DNA of 64,000 bases. It comes from Paenibacillus tyrphae (GTDB taxonomy: Bacteria; Bacillota; Bacilli; Paenibacillales; NBRC-103111). Shown here in pieces: positions 17,660 to 25,200 of this stretch. The stretch is taken from NCBI RefSeq assembly GCF_024158745.1, contig NZ_JAMZAW010000004.1:124001-188000 (forward strand), written 5' to 3'. The notes under the pieces were generated by a model, which had not been told where the DNA came from, ran no database searches, and saw nothing but the letters and a program-made list of their open reading frames with translations. Positions within the stretch are counted from its first letter, which is position 1, and every line of letters starts with the position of its first letter. A program made the position numbers and the translations under genes.

Positions 17660-17796
17660 GAATGCAGACAGGCCATTCCGGCGTGTAATTCTAGCCGCTG
17701 ATAACACTGTTAACGAAATTGTCACAACTGCCGGAACACCCTGAAAACGAGGGCTCTTGCATAGAATTTGCATTGTTGCCACAGATCATACATGCT

Positions 17797-18249
17797 TCAC
17801 AACGTTTGCCTTCCGCTCCATAAAGCCATTACCTCTTCGGCAGCCCGTCTCTTCGCGTCCGTGGCGGATTGGCGCAGCTCTTCCGGTGTAAATCGCAGCA
17901 AAAGATCCGCTTTTCCTCCCAGCTCTTCCGGGTTTAAAACAAGCTCTTCCTCCGATTTGGCCGTCACGATCACCACATACCGGAAGCCGGCTTCCTTAAG
18001 CCTGACACAGGTTTCTCTAAGGAACGTGTCTCCCGAGACCGACGGAACGAAGTGAATGGCCGGGTAAGTAACGGTCCGGCCTTTAAACGGGATCTCCAAT
18101 AAATCGAGAGCGTCGCGCAGCCGTTCGAGCTCGCTTGCCGCCTGCCACGGCGACTCGGTTCCCCGAAGTCCGGTTACCGGCAACAAGCATGTGTCCAAGT
18201 AAGGACGAAGCTCCTCCCACTGCGTTTCTTGAATTTCGCTGAATTTCAT
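17797..18249 (-). CDS. ypiF: YpiF family protein (DUF2487)
   Basis: 150 aa cytosolic protein. It starts at the second methionine (18249), where GAAGGTG has correct spacing; the three-codon extension has none. The sequence (TQWEELRPYLDTCLLPVTGL, later YPAIHFVPS and FRYVVIVTAKSEEE) fits the DUF2487 family found beside qcrA in Bacilli. No catalytic motif is evident and the function is unknown. It is expressed behind the terminator that follows the IDEAL gene and lies 241 nt before qcrA. Confidence 0.8.
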   Translation of the reverse strand: MKFSEIQETQWEELRPYLDTCLLPVTGLRGTESPWQAASELERLRDALDLLEIPFKGRTVTYPAIHFVPSVSGDTFLRETCVRLKEAGFRYVVIVTAKSEEELVLNPEELGGKADLLLRFTPEELRQSATDAKRRAAEEVMALWSGRQTL

Positions 18250-18285
18250 ATGTATCACCTTCTTTCCTGATCTTTACTTTAACAT

Positions 18286-18322
18286 AGAAAAAAGACATAT
18301 GAACGGGCTTCATATGTCTTTT
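18286..18322 (-). terminator. Terminator between the IDEAL gene and ypiF
   Basis: Perfect 14-bp stem (AAAAGACATATGAA with its complement) around a 5-nt loop, followed on the minus strand by UUUUUUC. The A-rich other side makes it potentially bidirectional. Confidence 0.9.
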
Positions 18323-18364
18323 CGCAAAAATGACATGTTTGTGATCCGGACTTCCTTGAAATCG

Positions 18365-18556
18365 TCATTTCCCCAGAGAGCGCAGCGCATTGAGTTCGGT
18401 CGTTAGGGCAATGAAGGATTGTTCGTCTCCCTTGGCCAGAGCTTGATCGATCTCTTTGTATAGAACCTGCTCTTTGTAGTTACGCAGTGCTTCATCAAGC
18501 AACATTTCAGCAAACAAACTCAGCATCATTTCGTTCGTCACATTCATTTTGCCCAT
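18365..18556 (-). CDS. IDEAL domain protein
   Basis: 63 aa, nearly all one IDEAL domain (LLDEALRNYKEQVLYKEIDQ and onward to LTTEL). This ~37-residue domain is found at the C-terminus of B. subtilis YpiB and in ComK-related small proteins. Here it stands alone, without the YpiB N-terminal region. GGAGGT precedes the ATG. It lies where ypiB would be, between the carbonic anhydrase-like gene and ypiF, and is followed by a strong terminator. Confidence 0.88.
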   Translation of the reverse strand: MGKMNVTNEMMLSLFAEMLLDEALRNYKEQVLYKEIDQALAKGDEQSFIALTTELNALRSLGK

Positions 18557-18609
18557 GAGAACCTACCTCCAAACCGGGTCATGATTATTTCGATTCATCC
18601 AGCATTCCC

Positions 18610-19122
18610 TTACGTCCGTTCCTTCCGATATTCCTCGCCCTTTAAGCAGTAGCTTTCCATTGTCCGTTTCATTCGTGCAAGGTCCGACTCCTTCAACTCG
18701 CGCACCACTTTAGCCGGGGATCCGAGCGACAGGGTAAACGGGGGGATCGTTTTGTTTTCGGTCACGAGAGAACCCGCTCCTATTAAAGCATATTCACCGA
18801 TCACGGCGCCGTTAAGTACAATCGCCCCCATGCCGATTAATGTGCCTTTGCCTACGCGGCACCCGTGAATAATCGCGCCATGTCCGACGGAAACCTCGTC
18901 TTCGATGATGAGCGGCTGGTCCGTATTGACGTGACCGATGCACCCGTCTTGAATGTTGCTTCTTTTTCCGATTCGGATCGGGGCCAAGTCGCCGCGCAGC
19001 ACCGTATTGTACCAGATCGTCGCGCCTTCGCCGATTTCCACGTCGCCAATGATCTGCACGCCCGGTGCGAGAAAAGCGGTAGGATGAACCGTAGGGGTAA
19101 TGCCGTTATAGCTGTGAAGCAT
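18610..19122 (-). CDS. Gamma-class carbonic anhydrase-like hexapeptide protein
   Basis: 170 aa left-handed beta-helix protein. Its hexapeptide repeats (VQIIGDVEIGEGATIWYNTV, VSVGHGAIIHGCRVGKGTLIGMGAIVLNG) carry the zinc-ligand histidines seen in gamma carbonic anhydrases: H in GCIGHVN, and GHGAIIHG. The active-site pattern NIQDG is also present. The family includes CO2 hydratases and acyltransferase-like proteins, so activity is inferred only. ATG 19122 has AAGGAG 11 nt upstream and is preferred over a GTG four codons earlier that abuts the SD. Confidence 0.85.
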   Translation of the reverse strand: MLHSYNGITPTVHPTAFLAPGVQIIGDVEIGEGATIWYNTVLRGDLAPIRIGKRSNIQDGCIGHVNTDQPLIIEDEVSVGHGAIIHGCRVGKGTLIGMGAIVLNGAVIGEYALIGAGSLVTENKTIPPFTLSLGSPAKVVRELKESDLARMKRTMESYCLKGEEYRKERT

Positions 19123-19214
19123 AATTTTCGCCACTCCTTCGTAAGCCTGAGCATCCGTTCTTCATTCGGTCGGACGGATCAGTCGGATTAAATGGAGTGA
19201 TTGTAGCAAGGGGA

Positions 19215-20342
19215 TTACCGGTTGTCAAATGGCAGCACGATCTTCTCTTCATCCGGCACATAGGTACCCTCAATAATACTGCTGCCGAGCTTCGTCACCT
19301 GAATGACACGGCCGCCCCGTTCCTCTTCTCCGATCCGCAGCAGTCCCAGATGCATCATCATTTGGACGATACGCTGCTCCAGGATGGAATCGGGCGTATC
19401 GTAATAAAAGGGACGGATCAGCGGTACGAGCGCCCGCTTCACAGAATCGAACGTTACCCAGCCTTTGCACAGACGGTTTAACCATTGAGCGATCGATTGC
19501 AGGTGAGGAACCGGGCCTTTATAAAGCCTTAACCAGAAACGGTACACCTGAACCGGGTCTTCCTTCCCTCCTTCGTTGACCCGGGCCAGCCCTTGCTCCG
19601 TCAGCGCAAGCACCTGATGATGCTCGGTGACGAGATCGTTATAGTAGCAATAGTCGTAGATGAAGGAGAAGCGGTTCGGATATTCGCGGAACATCCGTCC
19701 GTAGCCGAAACGCCAGGCCGTCTTCCCTACCGGCTCCTCCCGTACGGCCAGCCGATCCAGCACCTGCTGAAGACTCCTTTTGTACATCGCGTTATCGCTC
19801 GTAAGCATCACTTCCTGATCGCGGAGAAAGAGCAGGAAGTTCGCGATATCGTCCAGGATCAGCTTTTGCTCGTCCCGGTAGACAGGAGGCTCTTCGGCAG
19901 CATCCAACTGCTGCTCGAATCGTTTGGTCAGGGCGGTCACAAACCGGCGCTTCAGATCCGCAGGCACTTGAAACAAATATTTCGTCTGCTGCGAATGGCC
20001 GTTAAACAGCCAGCCTAGCTGCTTGAAGCGGGTAATCGTATCGCGCGGATTCCAAGCCGCATCCGTTTCTTCTTTTTCGAATCGGCTTTGTTGCACCCGG
20101 GCGACCAGCTCCTCCAGACTGAACGATCCCCGCTGATCGAAAAGCAGTGAGTTAAGAAACCGGATATCCTGGGTGGACAACGCTCCGATCTGACGGTCGA
20201 AAATGTCCCTTCGTCCTACGGTTGACAAAATCGATTGAATCAGCTCGTTCTTCGAATGCCCGTTGCACTCGCAGTTGTACGTACCTGCGATGCGGCCCAA
20301 CTGGTGAATGTCGGCATAGCTTAACATGTCGGCTAAATTCAT
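19215..20342 (-). CDS. Conserved hypothetical protein, possibly helicase-associated winged-helix type
   Basis: 375 aa, soluble, no signal peptide. The N-terminus contains a short CEC (residues ~24-26) and a helical segment (HSKNELIQSILSTVGRRDIFDRQI). The middle and C-terminal parts read as repeated winged-helix-like units (LDDIANFLLFL, YNDLVTEHHQVLALTEQGLARV, VTFDSVKRALVPLI). The overall look recalls the N-terminal region of XPB/Ssl2-like helicases, but no ATPase motifs are present. I cannot assign a function. GGAGGG precedes the ATG. It has no neighbour in an obvious operon. Confidence 0.7.
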   Translation of the reverse strand: MNLADMLSYADIHQLGRIAGTYNCECNGHSKNELIQSILSTVGRRDIFDRQIGALSTQDIRFLNSLLFDQRGSFSLEELVARVQQSRFEKEETDAAWNPRDTITRFKQLGWLFNGHSQQTKYLFQVPADLKRRFVTALTKRFEQQLDAAEEPPVYRDEQKLILDDIANFLLFLRDQEVMLTSDNAMYKRSLQQVLDRLAVREEPVGKTAWRFGYGRMFREYPNRFSFIYDYCYYNDLVTEHHQVLALTEQGLARVNEGGKEDPVQVYRFWLRLYKGPVPHLQSIAQWLNRLCKGWVTFDSVKRALVPLIRPFYYDTPDSILEQRIVQMMMHLGLLRIGEEERGGRVIQVTKLGSSIIEGTYVPDEEKIVLPFDNR

Positions 20343-20445
20343 CCGTTCGTCCCTCCAGAACTTCCCTCCAAAACTTTCTTAGTACCCAGTATGGGAAAAT
20401 GTTCTAGATTTAAACGCGGCCGGTTAAAAGTTTATTTCCGTCCAT

Positions 20446-20502
20446 ATAAAAAAGCGGCTTTGCACGCACTTCTAAAAAATAGAAATGCATGCAAAGCCGC
20501 TT
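20446..20502 (-). terminator. Long-stem terminator after the histidine phosphatase gene
   Basis: Minus RNA forms a 23-bp stem (20480-20502 with 20452-20474) around a 5-nt U loop, then UUUUUUAUAU. Two positions are U-G pairs only in minus-strand RNA (A-C mismatches in the plus-strand copy), so selection appears to act on the minus transcript. Confidence 0.93.
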
Positions 20503-20528
20503 CATTTCGGCTAAGTATGAAACCTCGC

Positions 20529-21119
20529 TCAAGCCCCTTGTCCAAGCTCCGCAAGATGGACGGTACAATTCAGCAGACGGCACTGCCAGCCGTCCGGCGT
20601 CCGCTCCATGACCGTAAGCGACGTATTGCTCAGATGCTCTTCAAGCTTTCTTCCGATAAACTGCGCCAGCACTGGTGCGATGTATCCGCCATGGCTGACG
20701 AGCAAGATCCGTTTGCCCTGGTGCTCTCGGTCCACATCGACGAGAAAGGACGCCCAGCGCGCCAACAGTTTCTCATCGCTTTCAACGCCGAGATCCAAGT
20801 CTCTCCATTGCTCACCCCAGCGGTCAACGCGATCCTGCAGTGTGGTCCCTTCCAGCTTGCCGAACGCTCGTTCCCTCAGCCTGGCATCCAATCCAAGAAG
20901 CGGAGCTCCAGTTAGGCGGGATATCGTAAGAGCCGTTTCTTTCGCCCGAAGCAGGTCGCTGGCGATGATGCCGTCCCATGCCTCTCCCGCAAGCCGCTTT
21001 GCCAGCAACTCGGCCTGTACCCGGCCTACTTCAGCCAAGGGCGTGTCCATCTGCCCCTGCATGCGTCCCGCCAAATTCCATTCCGTTGTCCCGTGACGTA
21101 TAAACCCAAGCGTTAACAT
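20529..21119 (-). CDS. Histidine phosphatase family protein
   Basis: 196 aa phosphoglycerate-mutase-like fold. The phosphohistidine motif is R8-H9-G10-T near the N-terminus (LGFIRHGTTEWN), with the second catalytic block LLVSHGGYI and the glutamate in LRERAFGKLEG. Members act on small phosphoesters (phosphoglycerate, alpha-ribazole-P, sugar phosphates); the substrate cannot be told. AAGGAG lies upstream. It follows the anti-sigma factor gene but is separated from it by a terminator, and ends before an unusually long terminator. Confidence 0.9.
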   Translation of the reverse strand: MLTLGFIRHGTTEWNLAGRMQGQMDTPLAEVGRVQAELLAKRLAGEAWDGIIASDLLRAKETALTISRLTGAPLLGLDARLRERAFGKLEGTTLQDRVDRWGEQWRDLDLGVESDEKLLARWASFLVDVDREHQGKRILLVSHGGYIAPVLAQFIGRKLEEHLSNTSLTVMERTPDGWQCRLLNCTVHLAELGQGA

Positions 21120-21152
21120 TCGTTCGCCGACTCTCCTTATCTGTCTGATGCA

Positions 21153-21180
21153 AAAGACAAAAGCCCCGGAAACGGGGCCC
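21153..21180 (-). terminator. Terminator of the sigma/anti-sigma operon
   Basis: Minus RNA GGGCCCCG-UUUC-CGGGGC followed by UUUUGUCUUUU, immediately after the anti-sigma stop codon. Confidence 0.9.
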
Positions 21181-21185
21181 TTTCG

Positions 21186-21812
21186 TTACTGACGCGTGCG
21201 CGAAAACCAATTCATGATCAAGAGCGTGCCGGTCAATCCGAATAACGAAACGAAAAGCATATAATCGTTGACCGTACGAATCGGTCCGACCTGGTACATG
21301 AACGGATCGCTGAACCCGCGCAAGCTTGCTACGGCCGTAGGCATCGCATGCACGTTCATCGAATCCGATTGCCCGGCAACGGCAACGACGGGATCGTTCA
21401 TCCGCCCGAAAACCGCGGATTCGTGCGGCGAGCCGGCTTCGTACCGACCGTCGTTCATAAACGAAAAGTAAAAGGTGACCATAAACAAAGCGATAAAGCA
21501 AGCGATCACCGCAGTCAGATTCCGCCGCAGCTTATAAGAGAACTGATACAGACGGTCGCCGACGGGAGTGCGCCACGATTCATCCGCATAGATTCGTTTC
21601 ATTACGCTGGAAGATACGGAAACCTCGCCGCTGTCAAACGTCATTTCCACCCCGGCCGTGCGGATTAATTCCGTGCTCTCCTGCCATATTTGAAATTCTT
21701 CAGCGCATGCCGGGCAATTTTGGATATGCTCATCCACCGCCAGCCGATTCGGATCGTCTTCCGGCAGGTCCCAGTATACGCCGAAAAAATCATAAACGTC
21801 ATCGCATTTCAT
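21186..21812 (-). CDS. Zinc-finger anti-sigma factor (membrane)
   Basis: 208 aa. The N-terminus is a zf-HC2 zinc-binding anti-sigma domain with H29-x3-C33-x2-C36 (plus C3). A transmembrane helix near 99-120 (RNLTAVIACFIALFMVTFYFSF) follows, then an extracytoplasmic region, then a second hydrophobic helix near the C-terminus (LFVSLFGLTGTLLIMNWF). That topology is like RsiW-type factors with one extra helix. Its start overlaps the sigma factor stop (ATGA). It should hold the sigma factor inactive until proteolysed; the site-1 protease PrsW is encoded at 61.9-62.6 kb. Confidence 0.88.
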   Translation of the reverse strand: MKCDDVYDFFGVYWDLPEDDPNRLAVDEHIQNCPACAEEFQIWQESTELIRTAGVEMTFDSGEVSVSSSVMKRIYADESWRTPVGDRLYQFSYKLRRNLTAVIACFIALFMVTFYFSFMNDGRYEAGSPHESAVFGRMNDPVVAVAGQSDSMNVHAMPTAVASLRGFSDPFMYQVGPIRTVNDYMLFVSLFGLTGTLLIMNWFSRTRQ

Positions 21813-22402
21813 CGTCGATTCATCTCCTCATACTCCTCAAAGATCGGCTCAAGAAAGTATGGCTCCAATTGAAGCTTTACGCTGGCCCTTGCTCTGAACA
21901 ACAAAGACTTGACCGAACTCACTGTTTGTCCGAGGATATTCGCTATCTCTTGATAGTCAAGCTGGTCATACTCTCGCAATATAAGCGCGGAACGCTGCTT
22001 CTCAGGCAAATTATTGATCGCATCGCGAACCATAGTCACCTTTTCGTTGCGAAGCACCGTTTGTTCCGGCAATGTTTCCACTGCAGTTTGAGGCGTGTAT
22101 CCGCTTTGCTCCAATGAAACCTGGGTGTTCTTATGTTTACGCAGCTCGCTAAGAACCGTATTGCGCGCAATGGTGTAGAGCCAAGTGGAGAAGGTCGCCT
22201 CCACCTCTCGGAACGAATGCAGGCTGCGGTAAGCCTTGTAAAAGGTCTCGTTGCACAAGTCCTCCGCCAGCGATTCCATTTGTGCGCTTTTCAGCATATG
22301 AAAGATGAATGCCAATATTTTACGTTCGTAGCGGCGCATTAATTCGTCGTATAGTTGGACGTTGCCATCCTTGATTTCTCTGATCAACTGGGAATCGGTC
22401 AT
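21809..22402 (-). CDS. ECF-type RNA polymerase sigma factor
   Basis: 197 aa with region 2 (LAFIFHMLKS...AEDLCNETFYKAYRSL, then FSTWLYTIARN, the -10 recognition helix) and region 4 (LPEKQRSALILREYDQLDYQEIANIL...VKSLLFRAR, the -35 helix-turn-helix). It is a group 4 sigma factor, translationally coupled to the anti-sigma gene. Which ECF class it belongs to cannot be settled by eye; similarity to SigW/SigV types is plausible. A possible autoregulatory promoter lies ~70 nt upstream (GCAACTTTTTT element). Confidence 0.92.
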   Translation of the reverse strand: MTDSQLIREIKDGNVQLYDELMRRYERKILAFIFHMLKSAQMESLAEDLCNETFYKAYRSLHSFREVEATFSTWLYTIARNTVLSELRKHKNTQVSLEQSGYTPQTAVETLPEQTVLRNEKVTMVRDAINNLPEKQRSALILREYDQLDYQEIANILGQTVSSVKSLLFRARASVKLQLEPYFLEPIFEEYEEMNRR

Positions 22403-22453
22403 GCGAGTGCGACCCTCCTTGTGATTCCTGCTTACTCCCAGCGATGCTACTTT

Positions 22454-22483
22454 GTTGTACTGTTGGGGGAGTAAAAAAGTTGC
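22454..22483 (-). promoter_or_regulatory. Possible ECF (autoregulatory) promoter before the sigma gene
   Basis: Minus strand has GCAACTTTTTT at 22473-22483, resembling the AAC-plus-T-run -35 of ECF promoters, with AGTACA about 16 nt later as a weak -10. The -35 is convincing; the -10 is poor. Confidence 0.4.
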
Positions 22484-22591
22484 GGTCGAATTTAAAATTT
22501 TTTTTAGAATTGGGGACGATCATATAAGATTCGAGGTAACTAGCCAAAAATCCTGCTTTTCCGACAAGATTCATAACTTTTTCCAAAAACA

Positions 22592-22640
22592 GGTGTGCAC
22601 TTTTACTTCTTTATAGACCCATTTTCTGTATATGCACACC
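22592..22640. repeat. Inverted repeat between the candidate sRNA and the sigma gene
   Basis: Perfect 8-bp arms GGTGTGCA / TGCACACC separated by 33 bp; on the minus strand the downstream arm is followed by UGUUUUU. It may act as a second, weaker terminator behind the sRNA or as a regulatory stem in the sigma gene's upstream region. The remainder of 22403-22643 holds no recognisable gene. Confidence 0.5.
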
Positions 22641-22643
22641 GGC

Positions 22644-22672
22644 AAAAAAAAGACCGCCTGAAATTCAGGCGG
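22644..22672 (-). terminator. Terminator of the candidate sRNA
   Basis: Minus RNA CCGCCUGAA...UUCAGGCGG, 7-9 bp stem, followed by UCUUUUUUUU. Confidence 0.93.
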
Positions 22673-22721
22673 CTGCACAGTGTGCCATTATTCGGATAGG
22701 AGTGGAGAGAAACCATACTGT
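22644..22721 (-). ncRNA. Candidate small RNA (~78 nt), catabolite-controlled
   Basis: Bounded by a near-perfect sigma-A promoter (22728-22756) and an intrinsic terminator (CCGCCUGAA stem, loop, eight U at 22644-22672). The body has a 19-nt C/U-rich single-stranded segment (22694-22712) with two CUCC motifs complementary to Shine-Dalgarno sequences, and a small GCAC/GUGC hairpin before the terminator. One ATG occurs but has no ribosome-binding site, and its frame runs through the terminator. Two cre-like boxes flank and occupy the promoter. The layout resembles CcpA-repressed, C-rich regulatory RNAs such as staphylococcal RsaI. An alternative is a terminated leader of the sigma gene 240 nt downstream. 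Confidence 0.65.
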
Positions 22722-22727
22722 ACTTTT

Positions 22728-22756
22728 ATTATATGTATACGTTTACAAAATGTCAA
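22728..22756 (-). promoter_or_regulatory. Consensus sigma-A promoter of the candidate sRNA
   Basis: Minus strand TTGACA, 17-nt spacer, TATAAT: both hexamers match consensus exactly. Predicted start about 22721. No protein gene begins within 300 nt downstream before the terminator. Confidence 0.92.
22734..22747 (-). promoter_or_regulatory. cre-like site inside the sRNA promoter spacer
   Basis: TGTAAACGTATACA on the minus strand matches 13 of 14 positions of TGWAANCGNTNWCA and is nearly palindromic. It lies wholly between -35 and -10, where CcpA binding would block RNA polymerase. Confidence 0.7.
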
Positions 22757-22765
22757 TGGTTTTTT

Positions 22766-22779
22766 TGAAAACGGTTTCG
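22766..22779 (+). promoter_or_regulatory. Second cre-like site upstream of the sRNA promoter
   Basis: TGAAAACGGTTTCG (plus strand) matches 13 of 14 positions of TGWAANCGNTNWCA. Its centre is 32 bp from the first box, about three helical turns, and about 51 bp upstream of the predicted start. Confidence 0.65.
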
Positions 22780-22789
22780 AATTTTTTAG

Positions 22790-22820
22790 AAAAAAAAGAC
22801 TACACGTGAACCGCGTAGTC
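22790..22820 (-). terminator. Terminator overlapping the 3' end of tyrA
   Basis: The last seven codons of tyrA, including the stop, form the stem GACUACGCG/CGUGUAGUC (one wobble), followed by eight U. The coding end and terminator are fused. Confidence 0.9.
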
Positions 22821-23888
22821 TTTTTTAAGCAATTCCAGTGCTTTGTCCATCTGTCCTTCCTCCCGGAACGACAAGCGCAAAACACCAGGGACATCTTCCC
22901 GGCTTTCGATGATCTGAATGTTGCTGAGGTTAATCCGGTGGCTGCCGAGCAGCGTCGTGATCTGCGCGATGATACCCGGATGGTCGGGCACGTCCACATA
23001 AATATCGTAGAACGAATGAATAACGCCCTTGCGCCGCTCCGGCAACCCGTTGCGGAACTCGTTGGCTTTCTGAAACTCGCGTTCGATGCCAAGGCCATCC
23101 TCGGCCTCCAACCGACCGATAAACCCGGCAATTTCGTCGTTCCAGTCCCGAAGCAGCTTCAGGAGCACTTCTCGGTTGTTGATCAGAATGTCCCGCCAGA
23201 TGACCGGATCGCTGGAAGCGATGCGCGTGATGTCGCGGAAGCCGCCAGCCGCCAAATTCTGGTACAGCTCGTTCGATTCGTTATAACGAGCGATTTGGTT
23301 CACGAGCGCCACGGCAATAATATGCGGAAGGTGACTAATTGCGCCGACGATCTCGTCATGCAGCACCGGGTCTACCTTTACCAGATGCGCACGGGTATGC
23401 TGAAGCAGATCCGCAAGCCGGTCGTAAGCGTCCTTCGGCGTTCCGGCATCCGGCGTCAGCACGTAAAAGGCGTTCTCGAACAATCTGGAGCTCGCCGCCT
23501 CCACGCCCGACTTTTCCTTGCCGGCCATCGGATGGCCTCCGATAAAATGGGCACCCGGCAGCTGAAGGCGTGAAGCGCAGGCAGTAACGCTCGCTTTCGT
23601 GCTGCCGACATCGGTGATGACGCAGCCCGGTTTCAGCGGGAGCGTAGACAATTTGTGCAAATATTCCTCAAGGTTACCGACCGGGACGCACAAAAAAATA
23701 AAATCCGCTTCCGCCGCTGCTTCCTCAATCGAAGTGGTCGCATGATCCACGACTTCGCGCTTCAAATATTTCTCTACGGACTTTGGGTTATTGGAGTGCC
23801 CGACGACCGTCAGGCCCGGCTTCCCCTTGAAGCACAGGGCCAACGACCCGCCGATCAATCCGACTCCGAATATGGAAATCTTTGTCAT
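22800..23888 (-). CDS. tyrA: Prephenate dehydrogenase with C-terminal ACT domain
   Basis: 362 aa. It oxidatively decarboxylates prephenate to 4-hydroxyphenylpyruvate in tyrosine synthesis. The NAD-binding motif is IFGVGLIGGSLALCF (residues ~6-20). Catalytic-region blocks include GGHPMAGKEKSGVEAA and ISHLPHIIAVALVN. The last ~70 residues form an ACT domain (SFYDIYVDVPDHPGIIAQIT), expected to sense tyrosine. The start overlaps the hisC stop by 4 nt. The hisC-tyrA pair is the tail of the B. subtilis-type supraoperon; aroA (EPSP synthase), which follows there, is absent here. Confidence 0.96.
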   Translation of the reverse strand: MTKISIFGVGLIGGSLALCFKGKPGLTVVGHSNNPKSVEKYLKREVVDHATTSIEEAAAEADFIFLCVPVGNLEEYLHKLSTLPLKPGCVITDVGSTKASVTACASRLQLPGAHFIGGHPMAGKEKSGVEAASSRLFENAFYVLTPDAGTPKDAYDRLADLLQHTRAHLVKVDPVLHDEIVGAISHLPHIIAVALVNQIARYNESNELYQNLAAGGFRDITRIASSDPVIWRDILINNREVLLKLLRDWNDEIAGFIGRLEAEDGLGIEREFQKANEFRNGLPERRKGVIHSFYDIYVDVPDHPGIIAQITTLLGSHRINLSNIQIIESREDVPGVLRLSFREEGQMDKALELLKKDYAVHV

Positions 23889-24985
23889 GAGACGGCCACT
23901 TCGCTCAGAACTTGCTCCAGCGCTCCAAGGAATTTGTTATTTTGCTCTTCGCTACCTACCGTTACCCGGATCATGGTCGGGTAGCCCCAGCTCGGATCGT
24001 GGCGGACGATAATTCCTTTACGCAGCAGTCCTTGGAACACCGCGCCCCCGTCCCGCTTCACGTCAACCATAACGAAGTTGCCATGTGCATCGAAGTACGG
24101 CAGTCCCAATTCGGCGAATTTCGCTGTCAGCTTACGAATTCCATTCGCATTCGCCTCGCGGCAGGACTCGATAAACGCATCGTCGTTTACCGCCGCCAGC
24201 GCCGCTTTTTGGGCAAAGCTCGTCGTATTGAACGGCTCGCGCACTTGATTGATCGAGCGAACGACATCGGGATGGCCTACGCCGTAACCGATGCGCAAAG
24301 ACGCCAAGCCGTAGATTTTGGAAAACGTGCGCAGCACGACGACATTATTGTGCTTCTCCAGCAGCTTGACGCTGTCGGGATATTGCCCGCTTACGTTGTA
24401 TTCCGCGTAAGCTTCGTCCAGCACGACCATGACGCTCTTCGGCACAGCCTCCAGGAATGCCGTAATTTCCGCTTCGCTTAGCATCGTCCCTGTCGGATTG
24501 TTCGGGTTGCAGATCCAGACAATCTTCGTCCGGGAATTTACTTTGCCCAGCATCGCTTGCAGATCATGCTTTCCGTCCGCATCCACGGGCACCTCGATCA
24601 CCTTGGCCCCTTCGACCTCGGCATTGTGCTTGTACTGCGGAAACGTCGGATAAGCGGTAATGGTCTCGTCTTCCGGGGTCAGGAATGCGCGGGCGATCAT
24701 CAGGATCACTTCATCCGACCCTAATCCGAAAATAATTTGATTCGGCTGTACCCCCAGCTTGCCGGCAACGGCGTTCGTCAGCTCAACGGCTCCGCCGTCG
24801 GGATAGATGCTGACTTGGTCGAGCATCGCGGCAATCGCTTCTTTCGCTTTGGGCGAGCACCCGAAAGGATTTTCATTGGAAGCAAGCTTGATCACTTCCA
24901 TCAGACCAAGCTCGCGCTTGACTTCGTCAATCGGCTTTCCCGGCTGGTAGACCGGGAGATGAACGATATTTTGTTTAGGCTGCAC
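23885..24985 (-). CDS. hisC: Histidinol-phosphate aminotransferase (also aromatic aminotransferase)
   Basis: About 366 aa class I/II PLP aminotransferase. The substrate loop ASNENPFG, VWICNPNNPTGT and the Schiff-base lysine in RTFSKIYGLASLRIGYG are all present. In Bacilli HisC placed beside trp and tyr genes serves histidine, tyrosine and phenylalanine synthesis. The start is set at a GTG (24985), where GAGGTG has 9-nt spacing and homologues begin (MQPK); a GTG four codons earlier is too close to the SD. It is separated from trpA by a terminator and a divergent small gene, so it needs its own promoter within 24986-25200; I see none that is convincing. Confidence 0.95.
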   Translation of the reverse strand: MQPKQNIVHLPVYQPGKPIDEVKRELGLMEVIKLASNENPFGCSPKAKEAIAAMLDQVSIYPDGGAVELTNAVAGKLGVQPNQIIFGLGSDEVILMIARAFLTPEDETITAYPTFPQYKHNAEVEGAKVIEVPVDADGKHDLQAMLGKVNSRTKIVWICNPNNPTGTMLSEAEITAFLEAVPKSVMVVLDEAYAEYNVSGQYPDSVKLLEKHNNVVVLRTFSKIYGLASLRIGYGVGHPDVVRSINQVREPFNTTSFAQKAALAAVNDDAFIESCREANANGIRKLTAKFAELGLPYFDAHGNFVMVDVKRDGGAVFQGLLRKGIIVRHDPSWGYPTMIRVTVGSEEQNNKFLGALEQVLSEVAVS

Positions 24986-25200
24986 GACAAAGGTCACCTC
25001 GTCACATGAATTAGTAGCTCCAATACCGGAATCATTTCCCCATTAATTTTCGCACAAGTCTAAGAAAATGTTAAGCTTTATATTTACTGCTATTTAATGA
25101 CCTATTTATTTACACAATAGGCCGAAATTCCTTTTTTTGTCTTGCAATTCAACTTATAATCTAGCTGTAAACTCATAGTTTGCTTTAAGGAGTGATTTAT

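Noticed and set aside
22644..22712. Short ATG frame within the candidate sRNA
   Set aside because: There is no Shine-Dalgarno and the frame runs through the terminator stem.
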